Shown: positions 35,259 to 44,210 of the stretch, piece after piece
Numbering within the stretch: the stretch's first letter is position 1
Layout: the number at the start of each line of letters is the position of its first letter
Source of the DNA: an uncultured Flavobacteriaceae bacterium
GTDB lineage: Bacteria > Bacteroidota > Bacteroidia > Flavobacteriales > Flavobacteriaceae
DNA: 53,407 nt
Assembly: GCA_937959395.1 (NCBI GenBank)
Contig: CALGLR010000050.1
Span: 1 to 53,407 of the forward strand
Direction of reading: 5' to 3'
Made by a program: the position numbers and the translations under genes
The notes under the pieces: generated by a model
Databases searched by the model: none
Seen by the model: the letters and a program-made list of their open reading frames with translations, nothing else
What the model was told of the DNA's origin: nothing

Positions 35259-36770
35259 TTACTGAACTGCTTTTAAAGCATCTATATTTCCATAACCAAA
35301 CTGACCACTTCTGTTAGGATATAAATCTGCAGATTGCTTTAATTTATTTAAAACCTGATCTTTATTCCAATTAGGATGCTTAGACCATACCAATGCAGCA
35401 ATTCCAGCCGTGGTTGCAGTAGCTACAGAAGATCCTCCTGTATATTTTCGTTGTCCGTTATTAAACCCTAGAACTGGAGGATGCTTACTTGTATCGTTAT
35501 CACCTTCCATAATAATAGTGAAGTCTATTTTACTACCACTGTGGCAAATATCACAACGGTCATAATTGGCACCATCATCTACACCTGTTACGGCTACTGT
35601 TTCATTCATAGTTGCTGGAAATGTTACGCCATACCAATTTGTAAAATTTGTAGATGTTCCACCCGCTGCAAAAATTAACTTACCTCTACTGTGTGCATAT
35701 CTTACAGCATCTTTAATATTTCCTATTGACCATGTCCAACCAATAGACATTGATATAATTTTTACATCGCTTCTATTTGCTAATTCTGTTAAAGCTTGAG
35801 AAACACCTTTACGTTCATGATAATCGTTTAACAATACATCTTCAGTAGCTCTGTAAGCAACTAAATTAGAATTATAAGCAACTCCAACTGGCATTCCATC
35901 ATTATTTCTAGGAGCGGCAATAGTGGAAGCCATTTCTGTTCCGTGGCCACATTTATCATGAGGCCCATCATAATTATTAGACCACCACCACGGCGAATCT
36001 ATAAATGTTCCTTTTTTCTCTACGCGCCTTCCGTTAGATACCCCGTCGTTAAACCCAGATGAATTTAATAAGGATTGTGATTGTGATACTCCTGTATCTA
36101 TTAAACCTATAGTTATTCCGGCTCCCGTAGAGGTTCTCCATGCTTGAGGAATATTATGTTCGTAAAAATTCCATGCGACTTGAGCATTATTGGGTGAGAC
36201 TGTTCTGTAATGCGATGAATTTATAGATTCAGAGCTCTTATTACATCCACTACTTGAACGTTGTGTAGGTTGAAGCGTAAACTGGTTGTAACCATTTGGC
36301 TCTATGTAACGAATATTATTAGCCTTTCTTAATGCTATTACCGTTTCTATATTCTCAACTTTTACATCTATTACATTAATAATTTCATGTTCAACAACAT
36401 TTTTACTTCTGTCTTTAATTAAATCAAAATTTTCTGTTGTTCCAATCATTTGTAAAATACCTTCTTTAGTATTTACAAGGCGTTCTGAACGTTGCTCACT
36501 AAAGCTTTCATTTTCTTTTCCATAACCAATAGTTAAAATGTTATTACCGTGAACCAATGCGCTCCATAGCATATGATCGTCGACATCTTTCCAATTAAAG
36601 GTATTGGTTTCAGATAGTGTAGCCTCAATTCGCGAGTTTATTTCTGAGACTTTTAAGGGATCTTTTTGTAATACTGTTATGCTTTGATCTTCAACAGTTA
36701 CTGTGTCGTCTTTAGTACAAGATGCAAACACAAATAATACTACTAAAAGTTTAATGTAGTTAGTTTTCAT
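35259..36770 (-). CDS. S8 family (subtilisin-like) serine protease lipoprotein
   Basis: A 503-residue protein with a lipoprotein signal (FVFASC followed by TKDD). A pro-region (to about 190) precedes the peptidase domain. The catalytic triad is visible: Asp in GLIDTGVSQ, His in CGHGTEMAS and Ser in YTGGSSVATATTAG. Cysteines near the HGT motif and in DRCDICHSGS suggest disulfides or metal. No T9SS sorting domain is present, so it probably remains lipid-anchored in the envelope. Substrate unknown; likely degrades or matures envelope or environmental proteins. Confidence 0.9.
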   Translation of the reverse strand: MKTNYIKLLVVLFVFASCTKDDTVTVEDQSITVLQKDPLKVSEINSRIEATLSETNTFNWKDVDDHMLWSALVHGNNILTIGYGKENESFSEQRSERLVNTKEGILQMIGTTENFDLIKDRSKNVVEHEIINVIDVKVENIETVIALRKANNIRYIEPNGYNQFTLQPTQRSSSGCNKSSESINSSHYRTVSPNNAQVAWNFYEHNIPQAWRTSTGAGITIGLIDTGVSQSQSLLNSSGFNDGVSNGRRVEKKGTFIDSPWWWSNNYDGPHDKCGHGTEMASTIAAPRNNDGMPVGVAYNSNLVAYRATEDVLLNDYHERKGVSQALTELANRSDVKIISMSIGWTWSIGNIKDAVRYAHSRGKLIFAAGGTSTNFTNWYGVTFPATMNETVAVTGVDDGANYDRCDICHSGSKIDFTIIMEGDNDTSKHPPVLGFNNGQRKYTGGSSVATATTAGIAALVWSKHPNWNKDQVLNKLKQSADLYPNRSGQFGYGNIDALKAVQ

Positions 36771-36874
36771 AAAATATATTTTAATGGATTAACATCTAAA
36801 TATATTAATATTTTTCTAAATAATTAACTTTTATTTTAATGATTTGACAAAATTAAAAGGTATTTTTTATCAAA

Positions 36875-37162
36875 TTACATTTTTCTTCTAACAGAACCTG
36901 TGAAATCTTCAAGATCGTCTTTCACTTTGTTCAATTCATCTTTAACATCCTTGGAGATACTGGTATCTATACCATTTGCTTCAGCACTTTTGGTAATTTC
37001 TTGTTTAATATCATTAGTTGCATCTTTTAGAGTACGCATCCCTTTTCCAAGGCCTCTAGCAATCTCTGGTATTTTATCAGCTCCAAAAACCATAACCACT
37101 ATAAGTAGTATGAGAGCAACCTCTCCTCCGCTAATAAATAATATTATTGTTTTATAAATCAC
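36875..37162 (-). CDS. tatA: twin-arginine translocase subunit TatA/TatE
   Basis: A 95-residue inner-membrane protein: one N-terminal membrane helix (residues 12-28, ISGGEVALILLIVVMVFG), the FGADKIPEIARGLGKGMR amphipathic helix typical of TatA, and a charged tail. It forms the pore of the Tat export pathway. The start is GTG. A TATATTTG -7-like box on the minus strand at 37,167-37,174 lies only four bases before the GTG, so the message would be almost leaderless if that box is used. Confidence 0.93.
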   Translation of the reverse strand: MIYKTIILFISGGEVALILLIVVMVFGADKIPEIARGLGKGMRTLKDATNDIKQEITKSAEANGIDTSISKDVKDELNKVKDDLEDFTGSVRRKM

Positions 37163-37251
37163 AATACAAATATAAATATTTATAATTTCTTCTGTCTATA
37201 ATGACAGTACGAAATCTTAAAACATGATGAATTATGATATTTTAAATCAAT

Positions 37252-37283
37252 AAATCTCAAAGAAATATAATTCTTTGAGATTT
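37252..37283. terminator. hairpin between tatA and beta-propeller gene
   Basis: A perfect 13-bp stem (AAATCTCAAAGAA / TTCTTTGAGATTT) with a six-base loop. No long T run follows on either strand, so it may be a weak terminator for the minus-strand beta-propeller gene or a processing hairpin. Confidence 0.5.
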
Positions 37284-37384
37284 AAAGTCTTTAATTTATT
37301 AATACCAGTAGTAGATATATTGAAATCATTTTAAGTTTTTAAACAACTTCAATAAATACAGGTAAAAACTTGTGTTATTTTTGA

Positions 37385-38437
37385 TTAATATTCCAAAACT
37401 CCAAATGGATTGATTCCTGAATCATAATCTGATAATTTTTTAAGTGTTCCGTTCCTTCTCACTTTATAGAAAACAACCTTAGTTGCAGAAGCACCAGAAT
37501 GTGCTAAGAAAAGAATATTACCCCTTTTATTAACAGCAAGATTATGAGGTGTATCAAATTCAGTATCTATTTGGGATACTACATTATTAGTAAATCGACT
37601 TATAACACCTATCTTATTATTAGATATTCCAGTGGTGAACACAAAACGATTGCTATTTGTCACACCATGTGTTGCTTCAAAAGGAATTTCGTCCAAAGTT
37701 CTTAAATTAAATCTACTGAAAACTGTTATTTTATTATCGTTTTGAGCTGGTACATATATTTTACCGCTTACCGATAATAAGTGCGCATCTCCTCCTACTT
37801 CTTCATGTCTCATATATTCTAGAGTACGTGTGTTGTACATGACCACATAACTTTTGTCCGAACCATCAAGAATAGTGACATAAGCTGCAAATCCGCTTTG
37901 CGAAATGGTTACATCATGTTGCACTGCATTTTCTGTTAATTCTGGTATTTCATCAGTTGGTAGTGAAATATTTTCGATTAATGAATTGGTACGCAAATCG
38001 ATAACCGATGTTGTTTTAGAAACAATATTATTAATCCATAATTGACCAGCGCGATCATTTATCCACATATGAAAAGCACCTTCTTCAATTTCTATTTCTC
38101 CTTTTATTTCGAATGAATTAGCATCAAAATAAACTACTTTTCTATTAGCAAAATCACCTACATAAATAGAATTATTAAATTTACTATGAGCCAGATAAGT
38201 AGGTTGCGCATTATCATCTGGCATATTTATATCTTGAATAAATGCTGTTGTTCTGGCATTAAAAACGCTAACCGTGCCTGATCCCCTATTTGCGACTAAA
38301 AAATAGTTTTTCCTTTTACTCTTTTCTAAAATTTCTTCTTGTTGCTCAATTGCGGTTCCTTCAGTCTCTACTATTTCTGTTTCACATGAGAAAAAAAAGA
38401 AAAGACTAATTGTTAAAAATAAAAATGCTTTTTTCAT
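37385..38437 (-). CDS. YncE-like beta-propeller lipoprotein
   Basis: A 350-residue lipoprotein (signal ending FFFFSC then ETEI). The mature part is a series of about 40-45-residue repeats: FLVANRGSGTVSVFNARTT, YVGDFANRKVVYFD, LWINNIVSKTTSVIDLRT and so on, as in seven-bladed YncE/cytochrome-D1-like propellers, probably for ligand or protein binding. No catalytic residues are recognised. Envelope localisation, function unknown. Minus strand, following a 246-base gene-free gap before ndk. Confidence 0.8.
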   Translation of the reverse strand: MKKAFLFLTISLFFFFSCETEIVETEGTAIEQQEEILEKSKRKNYFLVANRGSGTVSVFNARTTAFIQDINMPDDNAQPTYLAHSKFNNSIYVGDFANRKVVYFDANSFEIKGEIEIEEGAFHMWINDRAGQLWINNIVSKTTSVIDLRTNSLIENISLPTDEIPELTENAVQHDVTISQSGFAAYVTILDGSDKSYVVMYNTRTLEYMRHEEVGGDAHLLSVSGKIYVPAQNDNKITVFSRFNLRTLDEIPFEATHGVTNSNRFVFTTGISNNKIGVISRFTNNVVSQIDTEFDTPHNLAVNKRGNILFLAHSGASATKVVFYKVRRNGTLKKLSDYDSGINPFGVLEY

Positions 38438-38631
38438 TGTTTGAATATTTAAATTGGACTTAATTAATTACACTATTGTTTAACAAATCAAATTATTAGG
38501 TCTTAATACATCAAATAACATTGTTCATTATTTTAATATTAAAAAAACACATAAATCATTTACAACTAGCAATTTAATTAAAAAACAAATAGTAATTCAT
38601 CTCCATTTAGTAAATTTTAAAAAAAGCAATA

Positions 38632-38661
38632 AAAAAGCCAACTCATACGAATTGGCTTTGA
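38632..38661 (-). terminator. intrinsic terminator of ndk
   Basis: On the minus strand AAAGCCAA / TTGGCTTT form an 8-bp stem followed by a run of T. It lies 23 bases after the ndk stop codon. The rest of 38,438-38,683 shows nothing I can name. Confidence 0.75.
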
Positions 38662-38683
38662 ATGTATATAAAATTTTTGTTTT

Positions 38684-39103
38684 CTAGAATTTATCCCTTC
38701 CTGAGAAATGAAAAGCGCCTTCAATATCTGCATTTTCGTCACTATCACTACCATGAACAGCATTCTCTCCAATAGAAGCAGCATATAATTTACGAATAGT
38801 TCCTTCAGCTGCATCAGCAGGATTAGTTGCTCCAATTAAAGTTCTAAAATCTTCAACGGCATTATCTTTTTCTAATATTGCAGCTACAATTGGTCCACGT
38901 GTCATATATTCTACTAATTCTCCAAAAAATGGTCTTTCGTTATGAACTGCATAAAAAGTTTCCGCATCAGTTCTTGTCATCTGCGTAAGTTTCATTGCTA
39001 CGATTCTAAATCCTGAAGCATTAATTTTTTCTAAAATTGCGCCAATATGCCCTTTTTCTACTGCATCTGGCTTAAGCATTGTAAATGTTCTATTTGTTGC
39101 CAT
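38684..39103 (-). CDS. ndk: nucleoside-diphosphate kinase
   Basis: Transfers the gamma-phosphate between nucleoside triphosphates and diphosphates. ATG 39103 gives [18 protein letters not shown], the usual start; the frame is open 17 codons further upstream but these overlap the promoter. The active-site His is in the [15 protein letters not shown] segment. At 139 residues it has the typical length. The -7 box TACTTTTG lies upstream. Cytoplasmic housekeeping gene. Confidence 0.97.
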   Translation of the reverse strand: MATNRTFTMLKPDAVEKGHIGAILEKINASGFRIVAMKLTQMTRTDAETFYAVHNERPFFGELVEYMTRGPIVAAILEKDNAVEDFRTLIGATNPADAAEGTIRKLYAASIGENAVHGSDSDENADIEGAFHFSGRDKF

Positions 39104-39124
39104 TTTTTTGTTTAAATTTTCATG

Positions 39125-39154
39125 CAAAAGTAATCTATTTATTAAAATAAACAA
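39125..39154 (-). promoter_or_regulatory. promoter of ndk
   Basis: On the minus strand TTG is followed after 19 bases by TACTTTTG (39,125-39,132), a full match to the flavobacterial promoter pattern. It lies 22 bases upstream of the ndk ATG. Confidence 0.65.
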
Positions 39155-39191
39155 TATAATTCAATATTAAAAAATTGTATCTTCGTTGCTT

Positions 39192-40211
39192 ATGAATGAA
39201 CAAGACATATCTGAAATTAAACAATTACTTTCTAACGAAAAAAACATTGTAATTGTACCTCACAAAAACCCTGATGGTGATGCTATTGGATCTACTTTAG
39301 GACTCTTGCATTATTTACTTAAAACAAATCATAAAGCAACTATAATTGCTCCAAATGATTATCCAGAATTTTTAAAATGGCTCCCTTTAGAACAAACTAT
39401 TTTAAAGCATGATACTGAAACGAATCGATGTAATGGCTTAATTGAAAATGCAGATATTATTTTCACTTTAGATTTTAATGCTTTTCATAGAACTGGAAAT
39501 ATGGGATCTGTTTTAGAGAAAAGTAGTGCTATAAAAATAATGATCGATCACCATCAACAACCAGACGATTATGCAAAATACATGTATAGCGATGTAACGA
39601 TGAGTTCTACTTGCCAGATGGTTTATCATTTTTTAGATAAAATAAATGCTTTAAATTATCTAAACGAAGACATTGCGACTTGTTTATATGTAGGCATAAT
39701 GACAGATACTGGATCTTTTAGATATAGATCTACAACGAGTACTACACATCGTATCATTGCTGATTTAATAGATAAAGGTGCAGATAATACTAAAATACAT
39801 AATAACATATACGATACCAATAGTTATAATAGAATGCAATTATTAGGTGTTGCTTTAAACAATTTAAAAGTGATACCAGAATCTAGAACAGCCTACACTT
39901 TTCTTTCTCAAGCCGAATTACAAAAACTTGATTATAAAAAAGGAGATACTGAAGGTTTTGTGAACTATGCTTTATCTTTAAATAATATAGTGCTTGCTGC
40001 TATTTTTATTGAAGACAAGCAAAACAATATTATAAAAATCTCTTTACGCTCTAAAGGCGATTTTTCTGTAAATGAATTGTCTCGTGCTCATTTTGACGGA
40101 GGAGGCCATACGAATGCAGCTGGAGGTAAAAGCAATACGTCTTTAGAATCTACTATTGAGAAATTTATTAGTATATTACCACTCCAAAATAGCGCTTTAA
40201 ATGATGCCTAG
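39192..40211 (+). CDS. DHH-family phosphoesterase (NrnA-type)
   Basis: A 339-residue cytoplasmic protein. The DHH domain has HKNPDGDAIGSTLG (metal-binding Asp residues), FTLDFNAFHR and the MIDHHQQP motif; the DHHA1 domain has HFDGGGHTNAAGG. This is the bifunctional oligoribonuclease/pAp-phosphatase (NrnA) arrangement. ATG 39192 follows a TTG at 39186; the ATG is preferred. The end overlaps gldI by 11 bases, which suggests translational coupling. Confidence 0.92.
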   Translation: MNEQDISEIKQLLSNEKNIVIVPHKNPDGDAIGSTLGLLHYLLKTNHKATIIAPNDYPEFLKWLPLEQTILKHDTETNRCNGLIENADIIFTLDFNAFHRTGNMGSVLEKSSAIKIMIDHHQQPDDYAKYMYSDVTMSSTCQMVYHFLDKINALNYLNEDIATCLYVGIMTDTGSFRYRSTTSTTHRIIADLIDKGADNTKIHNNIYDTNSYNRMQLLGVALNNLKVIPESRTAYTFLSQAELQKLDYKKGDTEGFVNYALSLNNIVLAAIFIEDKQNNIIKISLRSKGDFSVNELSRAHFDGGGHTNAAGGKSNTSLESTIEKFISILPLQNSALNDA

Positions 40212-40737
40212 AGTTTTAGTATTTTTCTTTATTTCCATATTTGTATTAAGCTGTAAAGCTCCTGAAGCTAGACGACCAATTTCTGAATCTTCTGGTTCTT
40301 TTATAAACCAATCTGTAGCAAGAAATAAAGCCCTTTATGAAAAAGAAAAAAGTGAAATTATTTCACTTATAGGTAACGATTCTACTTATATAAATTCTAA
40401 TAACGGGTTTTGGTATAAAAAAAATACAGTTAGTAATGATATTGATGCAAAAACTCCAAATTTTGGAGAGATTGTCAATTTTAATTACTCTGTTTCTGAT
40501 CTAAAAGGAAATCTTATTTATTCAAAAAACGATACCAAAACGCAAAACTATGCCATGGATAGAGAAGAACTATTTAAAGGCTTACGGGAAGGTTTAAAAC
40601 TTATGAAAACCGGAGAAACTGCTACTTTTATCTTTCCTTCACAAAAAGCATATGGCTATTATGGAGATGAAAATAAAATTGGAACTAATATCCCTATTAT
40701 TTGTAACGTAACTGTAAATTCAATAACTAAAAAATAA
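40201..40737 (+). CDS. gldI: gliding motility-associated FKBP-type peptidyl-prolyl isomerase
   Basis: A 178-residue lipoprotein (signal ending VLSC then KAPEARRP) with one FKBP-like domain: FGEIVNFNYSVSDLKGNLIY, the REELFKGLREGLKLMKTGETATFIFPSQKAYGYYGDENKIG segment, and PIICNVTVNSI. It matches GldI, an envelope isomerase needed for gliding in Flavobacterium johnsoniae. ATG at 40201 overlaps the preceding phosphoesterase gene; a second ATG at 40204 is also possible. The next gene is another isomerase, making a foldase cluster. Confidence 0.92.
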   Translation: MMPRVLVFFFISIFVLSCKAPEARRPISESSGSFINQSVARNKALYEKEKSEIISLIGNDSTYINSNNGFWYKKNTVSNDIDAKTPNFGEIVNFNYSVSDLKGNLIYSKNDTKTQNYAMDREELFKGLREGLKLMKTGETATFIFPSQKAYGYYGDENKIGTNIPIICNVTVNSITKK

Positions 40738-40764
40738 TTTCAAAACACAATAAAATTAATAATA

Positions 40765-41886
40765 ATGAATAATTTAAAACAGACACTTAAAATTTTCGTG
40801 TTCGCACTATTTGTAAGTTTAACAAGTTCTACTTGTCAAGAAAAACACCCTGATTTAGAAGACGGGCTTTATGCTGAATTTATAACTAACCAAGGCGTTA
40901 TGGTTGCTAAGTTGTATTATGACAAAGCACCTGTAACTGTAGGGAATTTTGTTTCTTTAGCAGAAGGAACGAATACTAAAGTTGATGAAGAATTCACTGG
41001 AAAAAAATTCTATAACGGATTAACATTTCACCGTGTAATAGATAAATTCATGATTCAAGGTGGTGATCCTACTGGAACTGGATCTGGAAGCCCAGGGTAC
41101 CGTTTTAAAGATGAATTTCATCCAGATTTAAAACATGATAAACCAGGTATTCTATCTATGGCAAATTCTGGTCCAAAAACTAACGGAAGTCAATTTTTTA
41201 TTACTGAAGTACCTACTCCTCACTTAAATAATAAGCATACTGTATTTGGGGAATTAGCAATAGGTTTAGATATTCAAGATAAAATATCTAACGTAAAAGC
41301 TACAGCTAGTAAGCCAGCAGAACCCGTTATAATTACCGAATTAAATATTATAAGAAAAGGAAAAGACGCTAAAAACTTTAATGCCGTTAAAAGCTTTGAG
41401 GAACATTTTGTTGAGATTGAAAAAGAAGAAAAGCGCAAAGAAGAATTAATGAATGTTGCTCGTGAAGATTTTATTAAAACTAACGAAAAACTTAAAGGTA
41501 AAGTAAAAAAGATGCCCTCTGGTATTGTATTAATTTATACTAAAGAAGGAAAAGGAAAACAGCCTACAGCTCAAGATAAAGTATTAGTAGATTATGCTGG
41601 ACACTTAGAGGACGGAACTTTATTTGATACAAGCTGGGCAGCAATAGCAAAAGACAATGGAAAGTTTGATGAAAAAAGAGAATATGCCCCTATAGAAGTG
41701 CAATATAACTCAAGAGCACGATTAATTCCTGGCTTTAGAGAAGCTGTACTTAATATGAAAGTAGATGATAAAGTACGTGTTTTCATTCCTTCTTTCTTAG
41801 GATATGGAGAAAGAGGTGCTGGTGGTATTATAAAACCAAATTCAAACTTAGTTTTTGATTTAGAATTGGTTGGGATTAAGAAGTAA
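40765..41886 (+). CDS. cyclophilin-FKBP fusion peptidyl-prolyl isomerase
   Basis: A 373-residue exported protein with two unrelated isomerase domains. Residues 30-195 form a cyclophilin (VGNFVSLAEG, FHRVIDKFMIQGGDPTGTG, MANSGPKTNGSQFFIT). Residues 240-373 form an FKBP domain (VLVDYAGHLEDGTLFDTS, LIPGFREAVLNMKVDDKVRVFIP, YGERGAGG). A putative lipoprotein signal ends at SSTC. It probably acts as a periplasmic foldase alongside the GldI protein encoded just upstream. Confidence 0.92.
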   Translation: MNNLKQTLKIFVFALFVSLTSSTCQEKHPDLEDGLYAEFITNQGVMVAKLYYDKAPVTVGNFVSLAEGTNTKVDEEFTGKKFYNGLTFHRVIDKFMIQGGDPTGTGSGSPGYRFKDEFHPDLKHDKPGILSMANSGPKTNGSQFFITEVPTPHLNNKHTVFGELAIGLDIQDKISNVKATASKPAEPVIITELNIIRKGKDAKNFNAVKSFEEHFVEIEKEEKRKEELMNVAREDFIKTNEKLKGKVKKMPSGIVLIYTKEGKGKQPTAQDKVLVDYAGHLEDGTLFDTSWAAIAKDNGKFDEKREYAPIEVQYNSRARLIPGFREAVLNMKVDDKVRVFIPSFLGYGERGAGGIIKPNSNLVFDLELVGIKK

Positions 41887-41907
41887 TCTTATATCTATTC
41901 ACTATAT

Positions 41908-41938
41908 AAAAAAAGCAGCTGATAAAGCTGCTTTTTTA
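41908..41938 (+). terminator. intrinsic terminator after the isomerase operon
   Basis: An AAGCAGCT / AGCTGCTT stem with a five-base loop is flanked by A and T runs, 22 bases after the isomerase stop codon. Confidence 0.85.
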
Positions 41939-41958
41939 GTTTATTTTAAATATTCTAG

Positions 41959-41966
41959 TATCTTTG
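41959..41966 (+). promoter_or_regulatory. -7 promoter box of the exporter operon
   Basis: TATCTTTG is an exact -7 match, 38 bases before the exporter ATG at 42005. Confidence 0.6.
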
Positions 41967-42004
41967 ATTTCTTAGATTTTATAATCTAAAAATTAAACTA
42001 ATTA

Positions 42005-44209
42005 ATGACAAAAAACAGTTTCCCTTTTTATAGACAATTAGATCAAATGGATTGTGGTCCTACTTGTTTAAGAATGATTGCTAAACATTATGGGAAATCG
42101 TACACTACAGATTTTTTAAGACGAAAAGCAAACATTACTAGGGAAGGCGTTTCTTTAGAAGGAATTGCTGAAGCCTCTGAAGCAATAGGACTGCATACTT
42201 TAGCGGTTGCTGTAGATTATAAAACAATCCTAGATGAAGTCCCATTGCCCTGTATTGCACATTGGAGACAGCGTCATTTTGTTGTGATACATAAAATTAA
42301 AAAAAACACGGTTTATGTAGCCGATCCTGCTCATGGTTTGGTTAAATACACCAAAGAGGAGTTTATAAAAGGATGGGTAGGAAAACATGGTAAAGATGAA
42401 AATTCAAAAGGCCATTTACTGTTATTAGAGCCTACTCCAGAGTTTGACCAAACCGAAGAAGATGATAAAAAAGAATATGGTTTTAAATTCTTGTTCTGGT
42501 ATTTCAAACCTTATAAAAAATATATTCTACAACTTATTCTAGGGCTATTAGTTGGAAGTTTACTTCAACTTATTTTTCCGTTTTTAACCCAAGCTGTAGT
42601 TGATTATGGTATTAATTATCAAAATCTCAATTTCGTTTACTTAATTCTTATTGCGCAACTCGTATTATTCATCTCTCAAACCTCGGTAGAGCTTATAAGA
42701 GGTTGGATTTTACTTCATATGACCAGTCGGATAAATATTAGTTTAATCTCCGATTTTTTAGTCAAATTAATGCGATTACCCATATCGTTTTTCGATTCAA
42801 AGCATACAGGAGATATTATGCAACGTATTTATGATCATAATAGAATACAAACCTTCTTATCCTCAACAACTTTAAACACCTTATTCTCGGCATTTAACCT
42901 TGTTATTTTCGGAATTGTTTTAGCCTATTATAATCTTACTATTTTTAGCGTTTTCTTTGTGGGTTCGTTTTTATACATTGGCTGGACCTTACTATTCTTA
43001 AAGAAAAGAGCCGAATTAGATTATAAACGTTTTGATCAATCATCAGACAATCAAAGTAGCCTCTTTCAACTTATTTCTGGAATGCAAGAAATTAAACTAA
43101 ATGGCTCAGAAAGACGGCGTCGTTGGGAATGGGAAGCCATTCAAGTGAAGTTATTTAAAATATCCATAAAAGGTTTAGCCTTATCCCAAACTCAAAATAC
43201 TGGTGGTCAATTTTTAAATGAATTGAAAAACATTTTAATTACGTTTATTGCCGCAAAAGCTGTTATTGAAGGCAATTTAACTTTAGGTATGATGCTTTCG
43301 GTACAGTATATTATTGGGCAATTAAACTTACCTATAAATAACTTTATTACCTTTATTCAAACAGGTCAAGATGCTAAATTAAGTATTGAGCGTCTTTCTG
43401 AAATTCATAATAAAGAAGATGAAGAAAATCGTTTTGAAGAATCCGTTATAGAATTACCAAAAGATAAAACCATAAAAATATCTAATGCAAAGTTTCGCTA
43501 TGGCGGAAAAAAAGCACCGCTTATTCTAAATAATTTAAATTTTGAATTCCCTGAAGGTAAGGTCACTGCAATTGTTGGCGCAAGTGGTAGCGGAAAAACA
43601 ACCTTAATAAAACTGCTATTGAAATTTTATGATTTTAATAAAGGTGATGTTCATATAGGGCAAACAAATTTAAATACGATTAGCACAAAGTTTTGGAGAA
43701 AATGCTGTGGATCGGTTATGCAAGACGGTTTTTTGTTTACAGATACTATCGCAAAAAACATTACCGAGTCAGATTCCAATGGATTTATAGATAAAGAGCG
43801 ACTAGCTCATGCTGTTAAAGTAGCAAATATTGAATCTTTTGTAGAAGAACTGCCTTCTGGGTACAATACAAAAATTGGAGCTGGAGGTATTAATGTAAGT
43901 GGCGGACAAAAACAACGTATTTTAATTGCAAGAGCCGTTTACAAGAACCCGAAATACATATTTTTTGATGAAGCAACTAGCGCTCTTGATGCCAATAATG
44001 AAAAAGTAATTATGGAAAACCTCAACGAATTCTATAAAGGAAAAACAGTTGTAGTAGTAGCACATCGATTAAGCACGGTAAAGAATGCCGATCAAATTAT
44101 AGTATTAGATCGGGGCAAAATCATAGAAAAAGGAACGCACGACATATTGACAAAAAAGAGAGGTGCCTATTATACATTAGTTAAAAATCAATTAGAATTG
44201 GGGAATTAA
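42005..44209 (+). CDS. peptidase-containing ABC exporter (C39/LanT-type)
   Basis: A 734-residue inner-membrane protein that cleaves double-glycine leaders and exports the cargo. The C39 cysteine-protease domain (1-150) has Cys17 in DQMDCGPTCL, His in RHFVVIHK and Asp in VADPAHG. The transmembrane domain (about 165-440) has an ABC-type loop. The ATPase has Walker A GASGSGKTT, signature NVSGGQKQR and Walker B YIFFDEATSALD. It is the first gene of an exporter operon; two precursors with GG-ending leaders lie nearby. It is fully equipped to process lanthipeptide precursors. Confidence 0.95.
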   Translation: MTKNSFPFYRQLDQMDCGPTCLRMIAKHYGKSYTTDFLRRKANITREGVSLEGIAEASEAIGLHTLAVAVDYKTILDEVPLPCIAHWRQRHFVVIHKIKKNTVYVADPAHGLVKYTKEEFIKGWVGKHGKDENSKGHLLLLEPTPEFDQTEEDDKKEYGFKFLFWYFKPYKKYILQLILGLLVGSLLQLIFPFLTQAVVDYGINYQNLNFVYLILIAQLVLFISQTSVELIRGWILLHMTSRINISLISDFLVKLMRLPISFFDSKHTGDIMQRIYDHNRIQTFLSSTTLNTLFSAFNLVIFGIVLAYYNLTIFSVFFVGSFLYIGWTLLFLKKRAELDYKRFDQSSDNQSSLFQLISGMQEIKLNGSERRRRWEWEAIQVKLFKISIKGLALSQTQNTGGQFLNELKNILITFIAAKAVIEGNLTLGMMLSVQYIIGQLNLPINNFITFIQTGQDAKLSIERLSEIHNKEDEENRFEESVIELPKDKTIKISNAKFRYGGKKAPLILNNLNFEFPEGKVTAIVGASGSGKTTLIKLLLKFYDFNKGDVHIGQTNLNTISTKFWRKCCGSVMQDGFLFTDTIAKNITESDSNGFIDKERLAHAVKVANIESFVEELPSGYNTKIGAGGINVSGGQKQRILIARAVYKNPKYIFFDEATSALDANNEKVIMENLNEFYKGKTVVVVAHRLSTVKNADQIIVLDRGKIIEKGTHDILTKKRGAYYTLVKNQLELGN

Positions 44210-44210
44210 A

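Noticed and set aside
37167-37174. TATATTTG as the certain promoter of tatA
   Set aside because: It is too close to the GTG start for a normal leader; it could be chance in AT-rich DNA or a leaderless message, so it is not listed as a promoter.
42005-44209. Class II (LanM) lanthipeptide interpretation because of the C39 exporter
   Set aside because: No LanM gene is present; the dehydratase and cyclase are class I types, and Bacteroidetes class I systems also use GG leaders.
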